The notes under the pieces: generated by a model
Seen by the model: only the letters and a program-made list of their open reading frames with translations
The model's database searches: none
Told to the model about the DNA's origin: nothing
Shown: one piece after another, positions 45,542 through 57,800 of the stretch
Numbering within the stretch: the stretch's first letter is position 1
Layout: every line of letters starts with the position of its first letter
Source: Anastrepha obliqua
Lineage: Eukaryota > Arthropoda > Insecta > Diptera > Tephritidae
Length of the DNA: 64,000 nt
Direction of reading: 5' to 3'
Assembly: GCF_027943255.1 (NCBI RefSeq)
Contig: NC_072893.1
Coordinates: 93,937,784 to 94,001,783, forward strand
Made by a program: the position numbers and the translations under genes

Positions 45542-46806
45542 CTCTGTGGGCAAAAAGTAAGGTGAATTTATTTGTCAAACTTCGCGGGATTAAAATTTTG
45601 CTCTAGTTATTTTTTTCATGAGTTGGCAGTACTGTTAATAACATCTGGGCCAACTTTCATGTGAATGTCATTATCAGTAATATATTTACGCTTGTGTTTA
45701 CCAAACGACCAAGAGTGCATTTTTCGATTTTTACAATGTCTGATTTGATTGAGCAGAGAAGTGCCATCAAATTTTGTTTGCGGAATGAAATTTCGGCTGC
45801 GGAAACGTTTAGCATGCAGAAGGCATTTGGTGATTCGACCATGTCGCAGAAAAATGTTTATAAGTAGTCCAAAGACTTCAAAGAGGGTCGAGAACGTTTT
45901 GATGACTTGGAGCGCTCCGGACGACCATCGACGTCTACAGATGACCAACACTTCAATAAAGTGAGGCAGTTAGTGCTCAAAAATCGTCGGTTTACTGTTA
46001 AAGACCTTACTGATATGATCGGAATATCAGAAGGATCTGTGAAAACCATTTTGAAAGACCATTTGGGCCTACGAAAAGTCAAATCTCGGTTGGTACCGAA
46101 AACTCTCAATTTCTTGGAAAAAAGTCGTCGCGTTGATGTGAGTGAAACAATGCTTCTGCTATCAGGACAAGCTCAAATGCATCATTACGGGAGATGAGAC
46201 TTGGATTTATACTTACGACCCTGAAACAACCGACCAATCAAGCGAATATCGTGCTAAAGGCGAGGCCAGACCGAAAAGAGCACGTCAAAGTCGTTCAAAA
46301 ATAAAAGTCATGATGACAGTTTTTTTAGATTTTCGTGGTGTGGTGCACTATGAATTCCTTCCACCTGGCCAAACTGTTAATAAGGAATATTATTTGAGCG
46401 TTATGCGTCGTTTACGTGAAGCAATTCGTCTAAAAATACCAGAATTATGGGCCAACAACTCTTGGTTTTTGCATCACGACAATGCACCGTGCATTTCGCC
46501 AAAAATTCCACGCATATCGTTCCGCCTGATTTGGCTCCGTGTGACTTCTGGCTATTCCCAAAACTCAATACTCAAACTCCGGGGAACGCGTTTCGAGTCG
46601 ATTGAGGAGATAAAAGCTGAATCGAAGAAGGTGCTGATAGATATACCGGAAATGGACTATTTGGCATGTTTCGGGGATTGGAAAAATCGTTGGTATAAGT
46701 GTATTTTATCGAGAGGGGATTATTTTGAAGGGGATGAAATTGATTTACGAGAATAAATAAAGATTTTTCATTTTACAACCAAATTCACCTTACTTTTTGC
46801 CCACAG
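45542..46806 (+). mobile_element. mariner (DD34D), defective
   Basis: Inverted termini CTGTGGGCAAAAAGTAAGGT flanked by TA-rich sequence; about 1.26 kb. The transposase begins MSDLIEQRSAIKFCLRNE at 45739, is interrupted by TAG at 45867, shifts frame near 46,150, then gives TGDETWIYTYD, HHDNAP. Around the third catalytic Asp a segment is deleted and out of frame (PPDLAPCDFWLFPKL is readable only in another frame), after which the frame returns for the C-terminus RGDYFEGDEIDL. It begins 45 bp after the intact mariner. Confidence 0.9.
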
Positions 46807-48068
46807 TATATGTATGTAGGTATGTTCAACATACAAGGAGTGTGATTGCGTTTGAGTGCGATATTTGAATTGTAAATTCTGTTGGGAAAAATTAGTTTTT
46901 TATGCACATACTACATACATACTTGTGTATGTGTGAGAGCTCATAAAAGGAAAAAATGTTAAAGAGTTTAAGAAATACAATAGTTTAGTTTATTTATATG
47001 TATATATGTATTGTCTCTTAAGTAAATGTATCTTCTAAGTAAGTGATCCGCAATTAAATATATTTGTAGTGCATACCTGTAAATTTGCGTTTGTTCGTAT
47101 GGAAGAATGCGTCGTATGTCCTCAGCGTGTTTGATAAACTTCCGTTCAAAGCGCTTTAGTTTCTCGAATTTATTCTAAATAATATCAGATTGTAAAGCTA
47201 TTCAAGCATTAAGTAATTCACATTGTAAATGATTCATTAAATACAATATTATTGTGCATTCATTCATTCATGCAAGTAATTTGTAAATTCATTAGATTTG
47301 CATATGTATATGTGTATATGTATCCAAGCTCACCACTTATCAGTTAAGCCTGTATATTCCTAATTTGCATTGATCGATGATTATAGTATTACTTAGCTTT
47401 AGTTTTTGTATGAGCTTATCGAAAAACAAAACAAATCAAAACGAAACAAAAAATATCTAAATAATTCATTAAAATTATTTTAAGTGCTTTACATATTTAG
47501 CCTATACATACATACCATTTGTAGATGCATATATAATATAATATTTATGTAGTATATATGTATGTATTTGTATAGCATCCGTTTCAATAGCAATTTCAAT
47601 AAAGCCTCTAATCAATTGGTCCAACAAAGGCGCAGGAAGAAAATGTCGCTTTAAAAAGCTTTTGTAAACACGCAAGCAATACAAAAACATACACATTCAT
47701 ACATACCAACATTTACATACACACATACACGCACCACATGCAAACTCTGATTAATGTATATTTGTATTGAATTATATTTATTATTAATAATACATACTCA
47801 CTTCCACATACTCACACATACATACGTACTACATATATGCAGAACACACACAAACATATATGAAATGATGGATGAGTTTACTGCTAGCTTGCTAAGCGAG
47901 AATTATAAGAAAAGAAAATTTAATAAAATTGAGAAATTAAAAATCAACTCTGGTGAATTTTATTTTATTACAAAATAAGACGGTAAGTAAATTACTTGGG
48001 TGGCATAAATCAATAATGAAATCAATAGAGATGATGTCTTTTCACATTTAAATATAATATGTACTATA
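46807..48068. other. No gene recognised
   Basis: AT-rich DNA dominated by TATG/CATACA simple sequence (about 47,500-47,850). Confidence 0.4.
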
Positions 48069-48881
48069 CAGTCAAAAAACCCTCATAAGCGAATACTGAT
48101 TGCCGCCCACTTTTTATCCGCTTATAGGAAGTGCATTTTTCAGTACACCACATAATGTTTCTGGTTGAAGGCTCAGTATTTCATCTCGAATATTTCGCTT
48201 CAGCTGTCTAATAGTCTCTGGTTTATTAAGATACGCTTTGTCTTTTAAATATCCCCATAAAAAAAGTCGGGCGCAGTCAAATCTGGCGAAAGAGGTGGCC
48301 AAGGGAAATCTGAATTTTTGGAAATCAGACGTTTAACAAAAATTTCACGCAGCAGCTCCATAGTTTGCCTAGCAGTATGCGCAGTTGCTCCATCTTGTTG
48401 AAACCACAAATTAGGATACTGCTTCGCCATTGACCGCAAAAAGTTTTCAATCAATGTTCTGTAAGAAACTCCTGAAATCGATTCCGGCGTTTGATCCTCA
48501 TTTTCCAAGAAATATGGACCAATTACTCTAGTGGCCATAACACCGCACCAAACAGTACATTTAGATGGGTGCAACTGATGTTGGTGTGTTGCCCTTGGAT
48601 TTTGAGAGCCCCACAATCTAGAGTTTTGTTTGTTGACATAACCATTTAAATGGAAATGCGCTTCATCCGACATCAAAACATTACTTACAAAAATCAATTT
48701 GTGTGGCTTATTGTGTAAAACGAAGAACTCGACAATTTTAACGCGTTGTGTTGCACTGTAGGGTTCCATAATAAATTTCCAACAATTCAATTATAACCTA
48801 CAAAAAGAGAAAAATAAATATATCAAAAAATAAAAAAGTTATTTGTGCTTAACATTAGTAGGTATTATTTGGTCCACCCTG
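48069..48881 (-). mobile_element. rosa-like (DD41D) mariner, truncated
   Basis: Minus-strand frame 48790-48245 gives SDEAHFHLNGYVNKQN, CTVWCGVMATRVIGPYF, FQQDGATAHTA and SPDLTAPD (41-residue spacing), then a frameshift and LFLWGYLKDKAYLNKPETI to 48114. The N-terminal DNA-binding domain is missing. The right end CCACCCTG abuts TA at 48882, beyond which LINE sequence starts; the left end CAGTCAAAAAACCC next to TA at 48067 is less certain because the two ends match poorly. Confidence 0.8.
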
Positions 48882-48883
48882 TA

Positions 48884-51400
48884 TTTCCTGCTTGTATTCT
48901 CTCGTCGATTGTAATGCTCATTGCTTTGCCGTGGCTTAGTTTAAACCCCAAATACGTGAAAGTTTTCAACGCTTCAAACTTATATGCCCCGATTTTGATT
49001 GTACCAGGCACCGGAACGTTTTTTCTGGGCATCAAAATATATTTTTCCTCCTCTCGTTAGTTCTCAATCCAATTTAACCGGTTTCAATGTCACAGAAAGT
49101 ATTTGCTAATGCATCAAGGTTTTTGCTGGTTATCGCAATATCATTCGCTTCCGCGTATATTTGTGTAGTTCTGTTACGTCATATATGCCTATTTCTGTGT
49201 GCACCAGTTACTTCGCCTATTGCGAAGCACAGTAAAAGATTAAAAACGGTTGAGAAAAGCGTGTCGCCTTGCCTAACTTCAGTCTGTATTTTAAAAGCCT
49301 CAGATAATCTGTCTTGTACCGAAACCCTCGATTCGGTATTACGCAGAGCCATCAGTACCATGTGCGTCAATTTTTTGGGAACTCCGCCTTACTCAAATAT
49401 TACAGGTATATTCATTATGTTAATGCTGTAAAATGCTTGCTTAAAATCAATAAACGGCGTTTTTCCATAGACTGTTTTAGGCAGAATATTTGATCTGTCT
49501 CTTCCGGGTCTGAAGCCACATTGGTATTCTGGTAAAACTTTTTCGGCATAACTAAGAATCCTTTCGTTGTCGATTTATGCTAGTCATTTATATGTTGTAT
49601 TGAAAAGCGATATTCCGCGATAGTTTTTACACTTTGTTTTGTCGCCTTTTTTAAGGATTGGTATTATAAGGGGCGTCTTCCATTCACTAGGCACCATTTC
49701 ATCTTTCCATATCAGCGTCATCAGATGATGTAATTTTTCCATAAATACCACGCTTCCATTTTTCAAGAACTCGCATGTAATCTCGTCTTCTGTAGGAGAT
49801 TTAAAATTTTTCATTTGGTTAACCATTTCTACTATCTAAGTTAATGTCGGGGAGTTCTAATCTTCTTCTATCATGCCCAGACAGCGACTGCCTACATGTG
49901 AAACGACACCATTCGCCGGTGTAACTGCTCTGGCATTGAGCAGCTCCTTAAAGCGCTCCACCCATCTTTGTATTACTTCTTGTGAATCAGCAAGTATTTT
50001 ATTCTTCTTGTTTGACGCGTTGTTGAAAACCTCTCTTTTCTACTTTGCTATTAGAATTTGCGAGTTTCTTTTGTTCCAAAATTTTCACAAATGGTCTATA
50101 GTTTTTTTTTAAGACTTCTCTTTTCTTCTTCTAACAGATTTTTGTTATTGTACAATTTTTCTTTTTTCACTAAATAAAGGGTGGCTAAATTTCAAGGGCC
50201 GATGTTGAATGTGAACCATACCTGAACGTATGGACACCAACGGTGTCGGTTGGACTTCTTTCTTTGGGGTTATTTGAAAGAAAAGGTACTCGTATACGTC
50301 GATAAGCCAGCAACAATTCAAGAGCTAAAGGATGCGATAATTCGGCACATTAACGGCATAGAACCTCAATTATGAAAATTTTAACCATCGGATGGAGGTG
50401 TGCCGCCGAGGCCGCGGCTGCCGTTTGGCCAATATTTTGTTCTATACCTAATTAAGCGATACCAATATTATCATGATAAAGAGAAATGACAATAATTTCC
50501 TAAAAAAATGTTATTTTATTCAAAATCAACACCGGCCCTTGAAACTTAACCACCCTTTATTTCTTCTGCTCTACGGATTTTCTTATTCATCCAGCTCTTT
50601 CTAGCTTCATTCTTCATTTCTATGAATTTTTCGCATTCTTCATCAAATTAATCTGAGTTTTTTTTCACTGTTTTCCCAATTGTTATTGATGCAGCAGATG
50701 TGATTGAGTATTTCAAAACCCTCCACACTTCCTCTATATTATCGGATATCTTATTATTGTTTTTTATTTTGTTTAGATTATCAGTATTGCATTTCTTCTT
50801 TTTCGAACCTCTGGCTTTAGCCACGTTTGAGAGTTTTTGACGAAAGTTAGCTCTTATCAAGCAGGGGTCGTTGGCGCAGTTTGGTCCCCTGAGGTCCAGC
50901 TACGCTTGACGTAAAACTTTCGATACTTATTTTAGCGTTAAAGTCCCCCAATACGACAATAGTGTCGTACTCGCTTGATTTAGTAATAATGTCTTCCAAA
51001 GCAGAAGTTTACGTCCTCTGTCGGTGCATACGCTGATACAAGCGTTACGTTGCTAATTGGTTCAAATTCCATAAATTTGTCTTTCATTCGTATATTCATC
51101 CAAAAACCAATGCCGCTCCTTCCAAGCTCTATTTTCTTTGCCGCTGTAGAATAGCAAATATTCTCTCTTTCTTATTTCACCAAAATCTTTCCACCGTATT
51201 TCTTGTAGAGCCACCACATCCATTTCACATTGCAGGAGCGCCATAGCATTTTCCTTCATTTTACGAAGTTGTAACATTGTTCTAATATTTCAAGATCCAA
51301 GTTTCCAATCTCTTTTCCGTTTTCTATGCGCAAAGTCGTCAAAATTTTTGCGTTCGTTCCGAGACTTTTGTTTAGTTTTCATGGCATGATTATTTCGCTG
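48884..51400 (-). mobile_element. RTE-like LINE, degraded, interrupted by a small mariner relic
   Basis: Read on the minus strand from right to left: endonuclease pieces (51277-51062, QCEMDVVALQEIRWKDFGEI), a linker, reverse transcriptase (49826-49584: FKSPTEDEITCEFLKNG, WKTPLIIPILKKGDKTKCKN, YRGISLFNTTYK; then 49370-49179: VRQGDTLFSTVFNLLL) and, near 48,890-49,060, a FTYLGFKLSHG...RIQAGN-like block. Order and motifs fit the RTE-like proteins often annotated as craniofacial-development-protein-2-like in insects. Many frame breaks; no 3' tail seen. Confidence 0.8.
50177..50557 (+). mobile_element. Small rosa-like deletion derivative inside the LINE
   Basis: Inverted ends AAGGGTGGCTAAATTTCAAG and CTTGAAACTTAACCACCCTT, each next to TA; 381 bp. 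The interior still encodes LDFFLWGYLKEKVLVYVDKP and ATIQELKDAIIRHINGIEPQ from the C-terminal part of a DD41D-type transposase. It interrupts the RTE-like LINE, so it is younger than that insertion. Confidence 0.82.
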
Positions 51401-53237
51401 AGTATATTGTCGGCCTTACGACAGCGGGTACCGACATGTAGATGAGATTGACATTTGGATAGAAGATGCTATGTATTCGCATCACTACCACATTAACACC
51501 CCTCAGTTATCTGATTGAATTCATATTAGGTAGAGCAAGAAAAAATTTTTAATTGAAGCTGCCGAATCTTTTTTCGCGCACTTTTCGGCACCTTTTTGTT
51601 TAAAATATGTTCCCAGCCACCGCAATGTTAGAAAAGTACCAGTTTGTACAAAGAGGTCAAGCACCTCGAAATATGTAATCTGACGTTGACTCACACAAAG
51701 ACTAATTACATTCGCACAGCAGCTTACCCATTTACAATTCACCAGCTGATTTGCATTAACCGTCTAAATTAGCTACCCCGCCTGCAATCACTTCTACTCA
51801 CCGCTCGGTCGACATGCATCAGCTGTCACACGCCACCATCACTAGCTTACCCGTCAATCACATTTTTCGTGTTGTGACACAGCATAAAGTTCACTGATAA
51901 GCGTTCAACTAAGTATGCACTTTAACCCCAATTCTACGCCTTTTTCTACTCCCATTCGGTATTAAGCTCATACATACATTAGCCATGTCATCTGGTGACA
52001 CTGACAAATATTTAACGGTGATAGCAAAAGTAACTCAAATATTATGGTACTCCTTCACCCACCGCGCTTAGGAAAGCGATTTAGTTAATAAATAAACAGC
52101 TAACAGCTGGGTAACAAACTAACAAAAAGTTTGGAACTAAAACCACCCGCTAAACCTACAAATAAACAGAAATTTTCTGAGTCACCCGCAGTCACCCTCG
52201 CATTCTCTAACTAACACTCACGCACTTGAACATTTAGCGGGCAAGTAAACAAAACTATAAACTTCCGGTTGTGCGTCACCAGACCCAGTCAAATACAAAT
52301 GTACGTGCAGTTGGCTGCCAGCTGCTAGCTATTAGCTGGCGGCAAATTTCAAGTTCGCATGTTAGCTGCTATTACAACTTTTTAGTTGCATACAACTTCT
52401 TAGTGGCACTCAGGACACCAAATCACCCGCTTGCTGCCACATTCAGTAGCAAAAACTGTATTACAGGAAAGTGGTGCGCGCGCTTTTGTTTGTTGTTAAA
52501 TGCGAGCTGTTGCTGTCAGCCGATGAGATGTGCCCGTTTCAGGCAGTTCTCTTTAACCCCATTGTAGGTGGATTGTTTTGTTTGATTTTAGTTAGCTCAG
52601 TTAGCGAAAAGTGTATTCGTATAAATACATACATACATACATATTTGAGGTGAATGAGTGGTAAACAAAAGGTGAATAATAAATCACAATCCGCCAGCTA
52701 CACTATCAACGTGACGCGGAACGTTTTATACCCATGCACACCAATGTACGAGGGTATTAGGTAAAACATTGTTCACATAACGGTTGTATGTATGAATCTA
52801 ACCGCATCCATTTTGCCAAGGAAGTGTTTGGACATCTATTAATTTAGTGAAAGTCAGACGTTTTGCTCAAGAAAATATCTTGCAATCTTTGGTTTTATTT
52901 GCCTAATAAATAATTCATAAGCCAATAGTAGAAAGTGCAGTTATTCCGCTTAAAAACAGAATAAAAATAAAAAGCAACAACGTTATAAACTTCACATGTA
53001 ACTAAGAGGAAAATCTTTCTACATTTGTAGTTAATAACTTTAAGTTATGTATTTTAAAAAATTGTATGATTACCCCCAGCAGAGGATATAACTCCTTTAA
53101 GTCTGCTTCTCATAGAATGAATATGAACATCAAAGACCCCAAGACTTCCAAGACTTGATGTGCCATTCCTCTAATATACAGTTTTTGAACTCTGCCCGTC
53201 CTTTTGAGTGTTTTTTCACAACTTTTTTCTTTAGATG
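51401..53237. other. No gene recognised
   Basis: Ordinary non-coding DNA; TACA microsatellite at about 52,620-52,645. Confidence 0.4.
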
Positions 53238-53989
53238 CAGGGTTTGATTGAAAAGTAATGAGCCTTGCCGCGCGGAGCGTCTGCCAAGCGATCAACCGAA
53301 TCGGCTGGTGGGGGAAAATGATCGTTGGACCTTCCCCTTCCACTAGAAACCGGTCCCAGTTCGCTGGCAACAGCAGTGCAGTCAACATCGCTTCGCGCGT
53401 GAAAGCTGTTTTAAAAGTGTGTTAGGATTTTGCAGTGGCGAAAATGCAGCGATGGTTGGAGCAACGTTACTCGATCAAATTTTACGTAAAGCTAAACTGT
53501 TTGTACCTCCAGGAAGCACTGTAAACGCGGCATTTTACAAAGAAGTGCTCCTTCGGCTGAAAAACCGCGTCGCCCGGGTTCGGCCCAACCTCGTCAACAA
53601 TTGGACCCTTCATCACGACAATACGCCGGCGCACACCGCCTTCCTCTGCACCTCTGCATTGGTCAAGATGGGGGTTCCGGTGCTTTCCCACCCTCCCTAC
53701 AGCCCAGACCTGTCCTCTCCAGACTTGTTCTTGTTCCCGCGCCTGAAAAGAAAGCTAGAGGGGAGGCGTTTCGACTCCATCGAGGCGATCGATAAAAAAC
53801 TGTGACAGCCGAATTGAACGCGATTCCGGCGGATGAGTTTAAAAAATGTTTCCTACAGTGCAAGGACCGCTACCAGCGGTGGATTGACGCTCAAGGGTCC
53901 TATTTTGAAGAATATTAGTTGTATAAGCCAAAAGGTTTAACAAAACTGCTTAAAAAAAATAAGGCTCATTACTTTTCAATCAAACCCTG
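53238..53989 (+). mobile_element. mariner (DD34D), internal-deletion derivative
   Basis: Inverted termini CAGGGTTTGATTGAAAAGTA and complement (27-28 bp, near perfect); 752 bp. TA follows on the right while the left has TG. The frame 53419-53805 carries LFVPPGSTVNAAFYKEVLLR, HHDNTPAHTA and YSPDLSSPDLFLFP (34-residue spacing); the C-terminus (DRYQRWIDAQGSYFEEY) continues in another frame to about 53,918. The DNA-binding domain and first Asp region are deleted. Confidence 0.88.
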
Positions 53990-54774
53990 TATGCCCACAA
54001 ATTTTTTATTGGCTTTGGGCTGGTGTATCTAAGACTTTATTGCAATAAAAAGAAGCTACATTCTGGCCGTATGAGCTTCATGCTTAGGTTCGTTGCCCTG
54101 GTATAAATTAAATCAAAGTTTGAACAATGAAGCCAAAATTTATTTCACTATTTTTCAAATTATTATTCAAATAATAAGCATCCGTCTTATCTTCTATAAA
54201 CATCAGATCACCCATTCCCTTTCTAGGTATGCATGGCCACACCGTGACTGCCACATTTCACTGCGGGCATAATAGTCCGGCTTTCTAGTGCTTTTAATGG
54301 CTGTCTCCACACTCTATTAGGTCCACCATACCGTATGATTTTAGTCTCAATGCACAATATCACATTATCCCAGAAGCTATCTGACTGTTCTAGGTATGTT
54401 CCAGCGAAAAAGAAGAGCCTTTCCATGTGCAGTGCAGAGAGCAAAGGCTTCTTTCGAGCAACTTATGGAATAAATATAATTGGGCTTTAGCAAAACTTGG
54501 CGGACTGTCTCATGAAAGAAATCGACTCCACACTTGTTTCTAAGCTCACTGGTGAGATATCTTGTCGATTCTAGGGATTTGCGGCTACTTTTCCCAACAA
54601 AACATTTATTTTGTTATAAATAGATTGATGGGTTAAATAAACATTTCTGACAACTGTTGCAGACTTTTTCTTATTGTATAATTATAATAGACTTAGTCAC
54701 CTCAAACGATGTACGTTTTCTAGGCTTTTTTGCGTTTTTTTTTTAATTTATGTACGAACAGACCCGACGAGAGG
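53990..54774. other. No gene recognised
   Basis: A minus-strand frame at 54,223-54,444 (WDNVILCIETKIIRYGGPN, VWRQPLKALESR) faintly resembles a Tc1-like transposase core with DNV..., but it is too short to call. Confidence 0.3.
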
Positions 54775-54923
54775 GAGGGGATCGGGTACTTTTTAGCCCG
54801 GGCCCGGAGTTCTCAAAGGGGCCCGGACTCGAGAGTAATTCGAGTTATATGAATTAGACATAATTGGAAAGGGCCCGCATTGCAATTTTCCCCCGGGGCC
54901 CGGATATGCTCTCTACGGCCCTG
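54775..54923. repeat. GC-rich repeat with a CAGGGCCG-type terminus
   Basis: A short GC-rich island in AT-rich DNA with repeated GGGCCCGG motifs; its right end reads, inverted, CAGGGCCGTAGAGAG, similar to termini of hAT (Zaphod/Tip100-like) elements. The left end was not recognised, so only a fragment is claimed. Confidence 0.4.
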
Positions 54924-55188
54924 TGTACGAAGTATTGGTAACTAACTTAATTCATGAAATAATTTTTAAATGTTCTCCAAATTCAATAAGAAGCAATGGT
55001 TTTAGTTAAAGAAGTGTAGATAACTTGATTATTTTAGTATGTCGAAACATTTTCTCGATAAACTGTATGTAACTGAAAATGTTCAAAATGACGAAAGGAA
55101 TCGAATAGGATAGGTATGCTCGCTCATTAGTGCGTCCATGCACAGGATAACTCGTGAAAATAAAATGAAATACAGATTAAGGCAGTCT

Positions 55189-55440
55189 CGGCCGCCGTAG
55201 GCGAGAGGTCCCGTGCGCCGACTACCATTCAATTGCCCCAAGCTCGAAACCCAATTTTGAACAAGTAACATAAATTATAGAAAAAGTTGTTTCTAATTGT
55301 TGTCGCTTCCCGGCCAGAAAATGCAAATATTCGAATTTTTTTCTTCCATAAATAGACCTTTCATAAAAACCGTCTGCTATTCGGCGTTGGTATAAAACTG
55401 CAGACCCCTCCAGTTGTGGAACAACATCGAAATACATATT
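55189..55440 (+). mobile_element. Diverged SINE copy
   Basis: It starts GGCCGCCGTAGGCGAGAGG and follows the SINE order (TTCTAATTGTTGTCGCTTCC, TTTCATAAAAACCGTCTGCT, ACTGCAGACCCCTCCAGTTG, GTGGAACAACATCGAAA) with many substitutions. Both pol III boxes are degraded. It is older than the copies at 9.5 and 60.8 kb. Confidence 0.7.
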
Positions 55441-55811
55441 TTGTACGAAAATTATGCGTTTTTGCTTTAATTTGGTGCCGTTGATTGTCTACAGCTATTG
55501 CCAAAAAAACGCAGAAGTTAACCTTTGTGGATATCCTTTAAAAGAAATATTCTGCCTCCTTGCGCTGATATATTTTTGTGTCAATCAGAATTGTACTTTT
55601 TGAGTTATTCATTCTTTTTTGTTGAAAAACTTTGTAAAAAAAAATAAATAAAAATTGAGAATTAGATTGAAATACAATTTCATAATAGAAATATGAAGCC
55701 TAAGACCTCCCAAATCGGGCAGAAAGTAAAAAAAAGGTTTTTATTAAATAAACAAATAATTAGGCTTTGAAAATTTGTCTTGTTTTTTTTTTTTTTTTTT
55801 TTGAATTTATA

Positions 55812-56743
55812 AGGGAGAATGGGGAGTTGTGAGACGGGTTTTGTTTTTGGACCCGTATTACTCAAAATCTTAATATTCTGCATATGTCAACGATGGAATC
55901 TTTAGTCAATGAATACTGGAAGCTATTGGTATGGCCTATTTAACAAAACTACAATTTTCCTTAAAATTAAAATTGTATATAATAATATAAAATATAATAC
56001 AAAATACAAAATTGTGGGGAGTTGTGAGACACCATGGTTTAAATCAATGAAAATGACTTATTTTTGTTGTTAGTTCTTTATTAAGATGAAAAATAAAAAA
56101 GAAAAGACAATTGTTATAAAAAAGTGTATAAAAAATGCAATGCCATCAATCTGATGATTCGCAATGAGAACATGTATAATAACCAGTTCGTAAATTGGCA
56201 AACTTTAGATGCACAGCTCGATCGCATACATTGCAATGAATGGAGTTGTTTCTGTTCAATAAAAACTCAAATTTAACCAAAAATTTCATGATATATATAC
56301 AAACAATGCATGAATATTGCGAGGTACTTATGAAAGATGCGTTAAAACGTCGAAAAAAACGGTGTCTTACAACTCCCCAATTCGTTTTTTTTATAAATGG
56401 CCGCGTAGTTATAAACACATCGAACGTTCATGCCCAAGTGAATGTGTAAATTCAAAGCTAATAGGACAATTAATAATTTGTATATATTAACATTTGCAAT
56501 TTGCTTTAACAACTGATCGAATGTATCGCAAAACAAATGATGAAAAAACTTACCGAGACATTCCAAAACACAGTAACTGGAGAGACGCGTCGAATGCGTG
56601 TAAATATGACCAATGCCAGCTGAAAAGTGAGATCGCATCGAGAACACTTGTTGACACTTAAAATCGAAAGTAAACAAATGAATAATGCCGAAAGGTAAAA
56701 ATGTCTCACAACTCCCTGTGTCTCACAACTCCCCACTTTCCCC
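55812..56743 (-). mobile_element. Non-autonomous pogo-like element with zinc-finger relic
   Basis: Ends AGGGAGAATGGGGAGTTGTG and, inverted, GGGGAAAGTGGGGAGTTGTG, continuing GAGAC, both next to TA; 932 bp. The minus-strand frame 56418-56146 ends with IHCNVCDRAVHLKFANLRTG followed by YYTCSHCESSD, a CxxC...H...CxxC pattern like the PHD-type C-terminal finger of some pogo/Tigger-like transposases (one expected Cys is Phe). The catalytic part is absent. GAGTTGTGAGAC-type motifs recur inside the element. Confidence 0.7.
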
Positions 56744-56744
56744 T

Positions 56745-57179
56745 ATAATTTTTTTTTTTATAAAATTATAGTTCATTGCCTAACAAAAACCATATAAATC
56801 ATATTTTCAAATTTTATTAATTAAAAAAAATCCTCATACTTCTTTTTCTTCTTCGCTTACACGATTTGGGCGCAAAAATCCTCATACACCTCATACCAAT
56901 TGCACGATTTTTAATTTGAATTTCTAGACAAATTTTTGGTATAAAGTTTTAGAGCTTATTATTTAATTTAGTATGATAAAGTGCGAGTATAAAATTTCTA
57001 AAAAAATTCGTTAATTTTTTATAATTAATTCCTCGACGATGTTGAGCATTTTCTCCATATGCATACAAATCTGTGGTAGATTGGTTTTTGGACTAAAGGA
57101 ATGGCTTGGATTTATGATGAGACTTCATACCAAACATTTTTCTAAAAATTCTAAAATTCCTCGGTACATACAAAGTGAG
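56745..57179. other. No gene recognised
   Basis: AT-rich DNA between two transposon relics. Confidence 0.4.
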
Positions 57180-57800
57180 AACAATACCACCTATTTTTTT
57201 GTTAAAGGTTTGACATTTACGAAATGAGACGCTATACGCTTGAACAAAATTGGGAAATATTGAAAACCTATTTCCAAAGTGGTGAGTCTTCTGCTTCTTC
57301 CGCGGTTACAGTAAATGGCGAGCGTTACCGTGACATGCTCAGCGAGTTGTTTCCAAAAATTGAAGAGGATGACATGGACGACATTTAGTTTCAACAGGAC
57401 GGTGCAACTTGTCACACTGCCAAAGTTACACTCGAACTTTTGGCTACCGTTTTTGAAAACCGAATAATCAGTCGAAACTCTGATATCAATTGGCCGCCTC
57501 GGAGCTGTGATTTAAGCCCGTTGGACTATTTTTTGTGGGGAGCCGTTAAGGACAAATGCTATGCGAACCATCCAGAGACGATTGATGCTTTAACACATGA
57601 AATCCAAGTTGCCATTGGAAATTGGAGCCCAAACAATCAAAAATGTGCTTAAAATTGGGTTGACGAATGGCCTACTGTAAAGCCAGTCGCGGCAGTCATT
57701 TGAACGATATTATTTTTCATTCATAAATGACAATGTTCAATCTTCAAAATAAAAGAAAAAGTTTGAAAAAATATTGATTAGTTTTTTTTTTTTTTAAAGC
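57180..57800 (+). mobile_element. rosa-like (DD41D) mariner relic
   Basis: MRRYTLEQNWEILKTYFQSG at 57222 is fused by deletion to VNGERYRDMLSELF, then FQQDGATCHTA and SCDLSPLDYFLWGAVKDKC with 41 residues between the Asp of QQD and LD. Stops at 57388 and about 57,650 interrupt it. The 3' side ends in a T-rich stretch near 57,790. Most of the HTH and first catalytic region are lost. Confidence 0.75.

Noticed and set aside
52620..52645. Tandem TACA repeats as possible CRISPR or telomere-like array
   Set aside because: Simple microsatellite; no spacers or higher-order structure.
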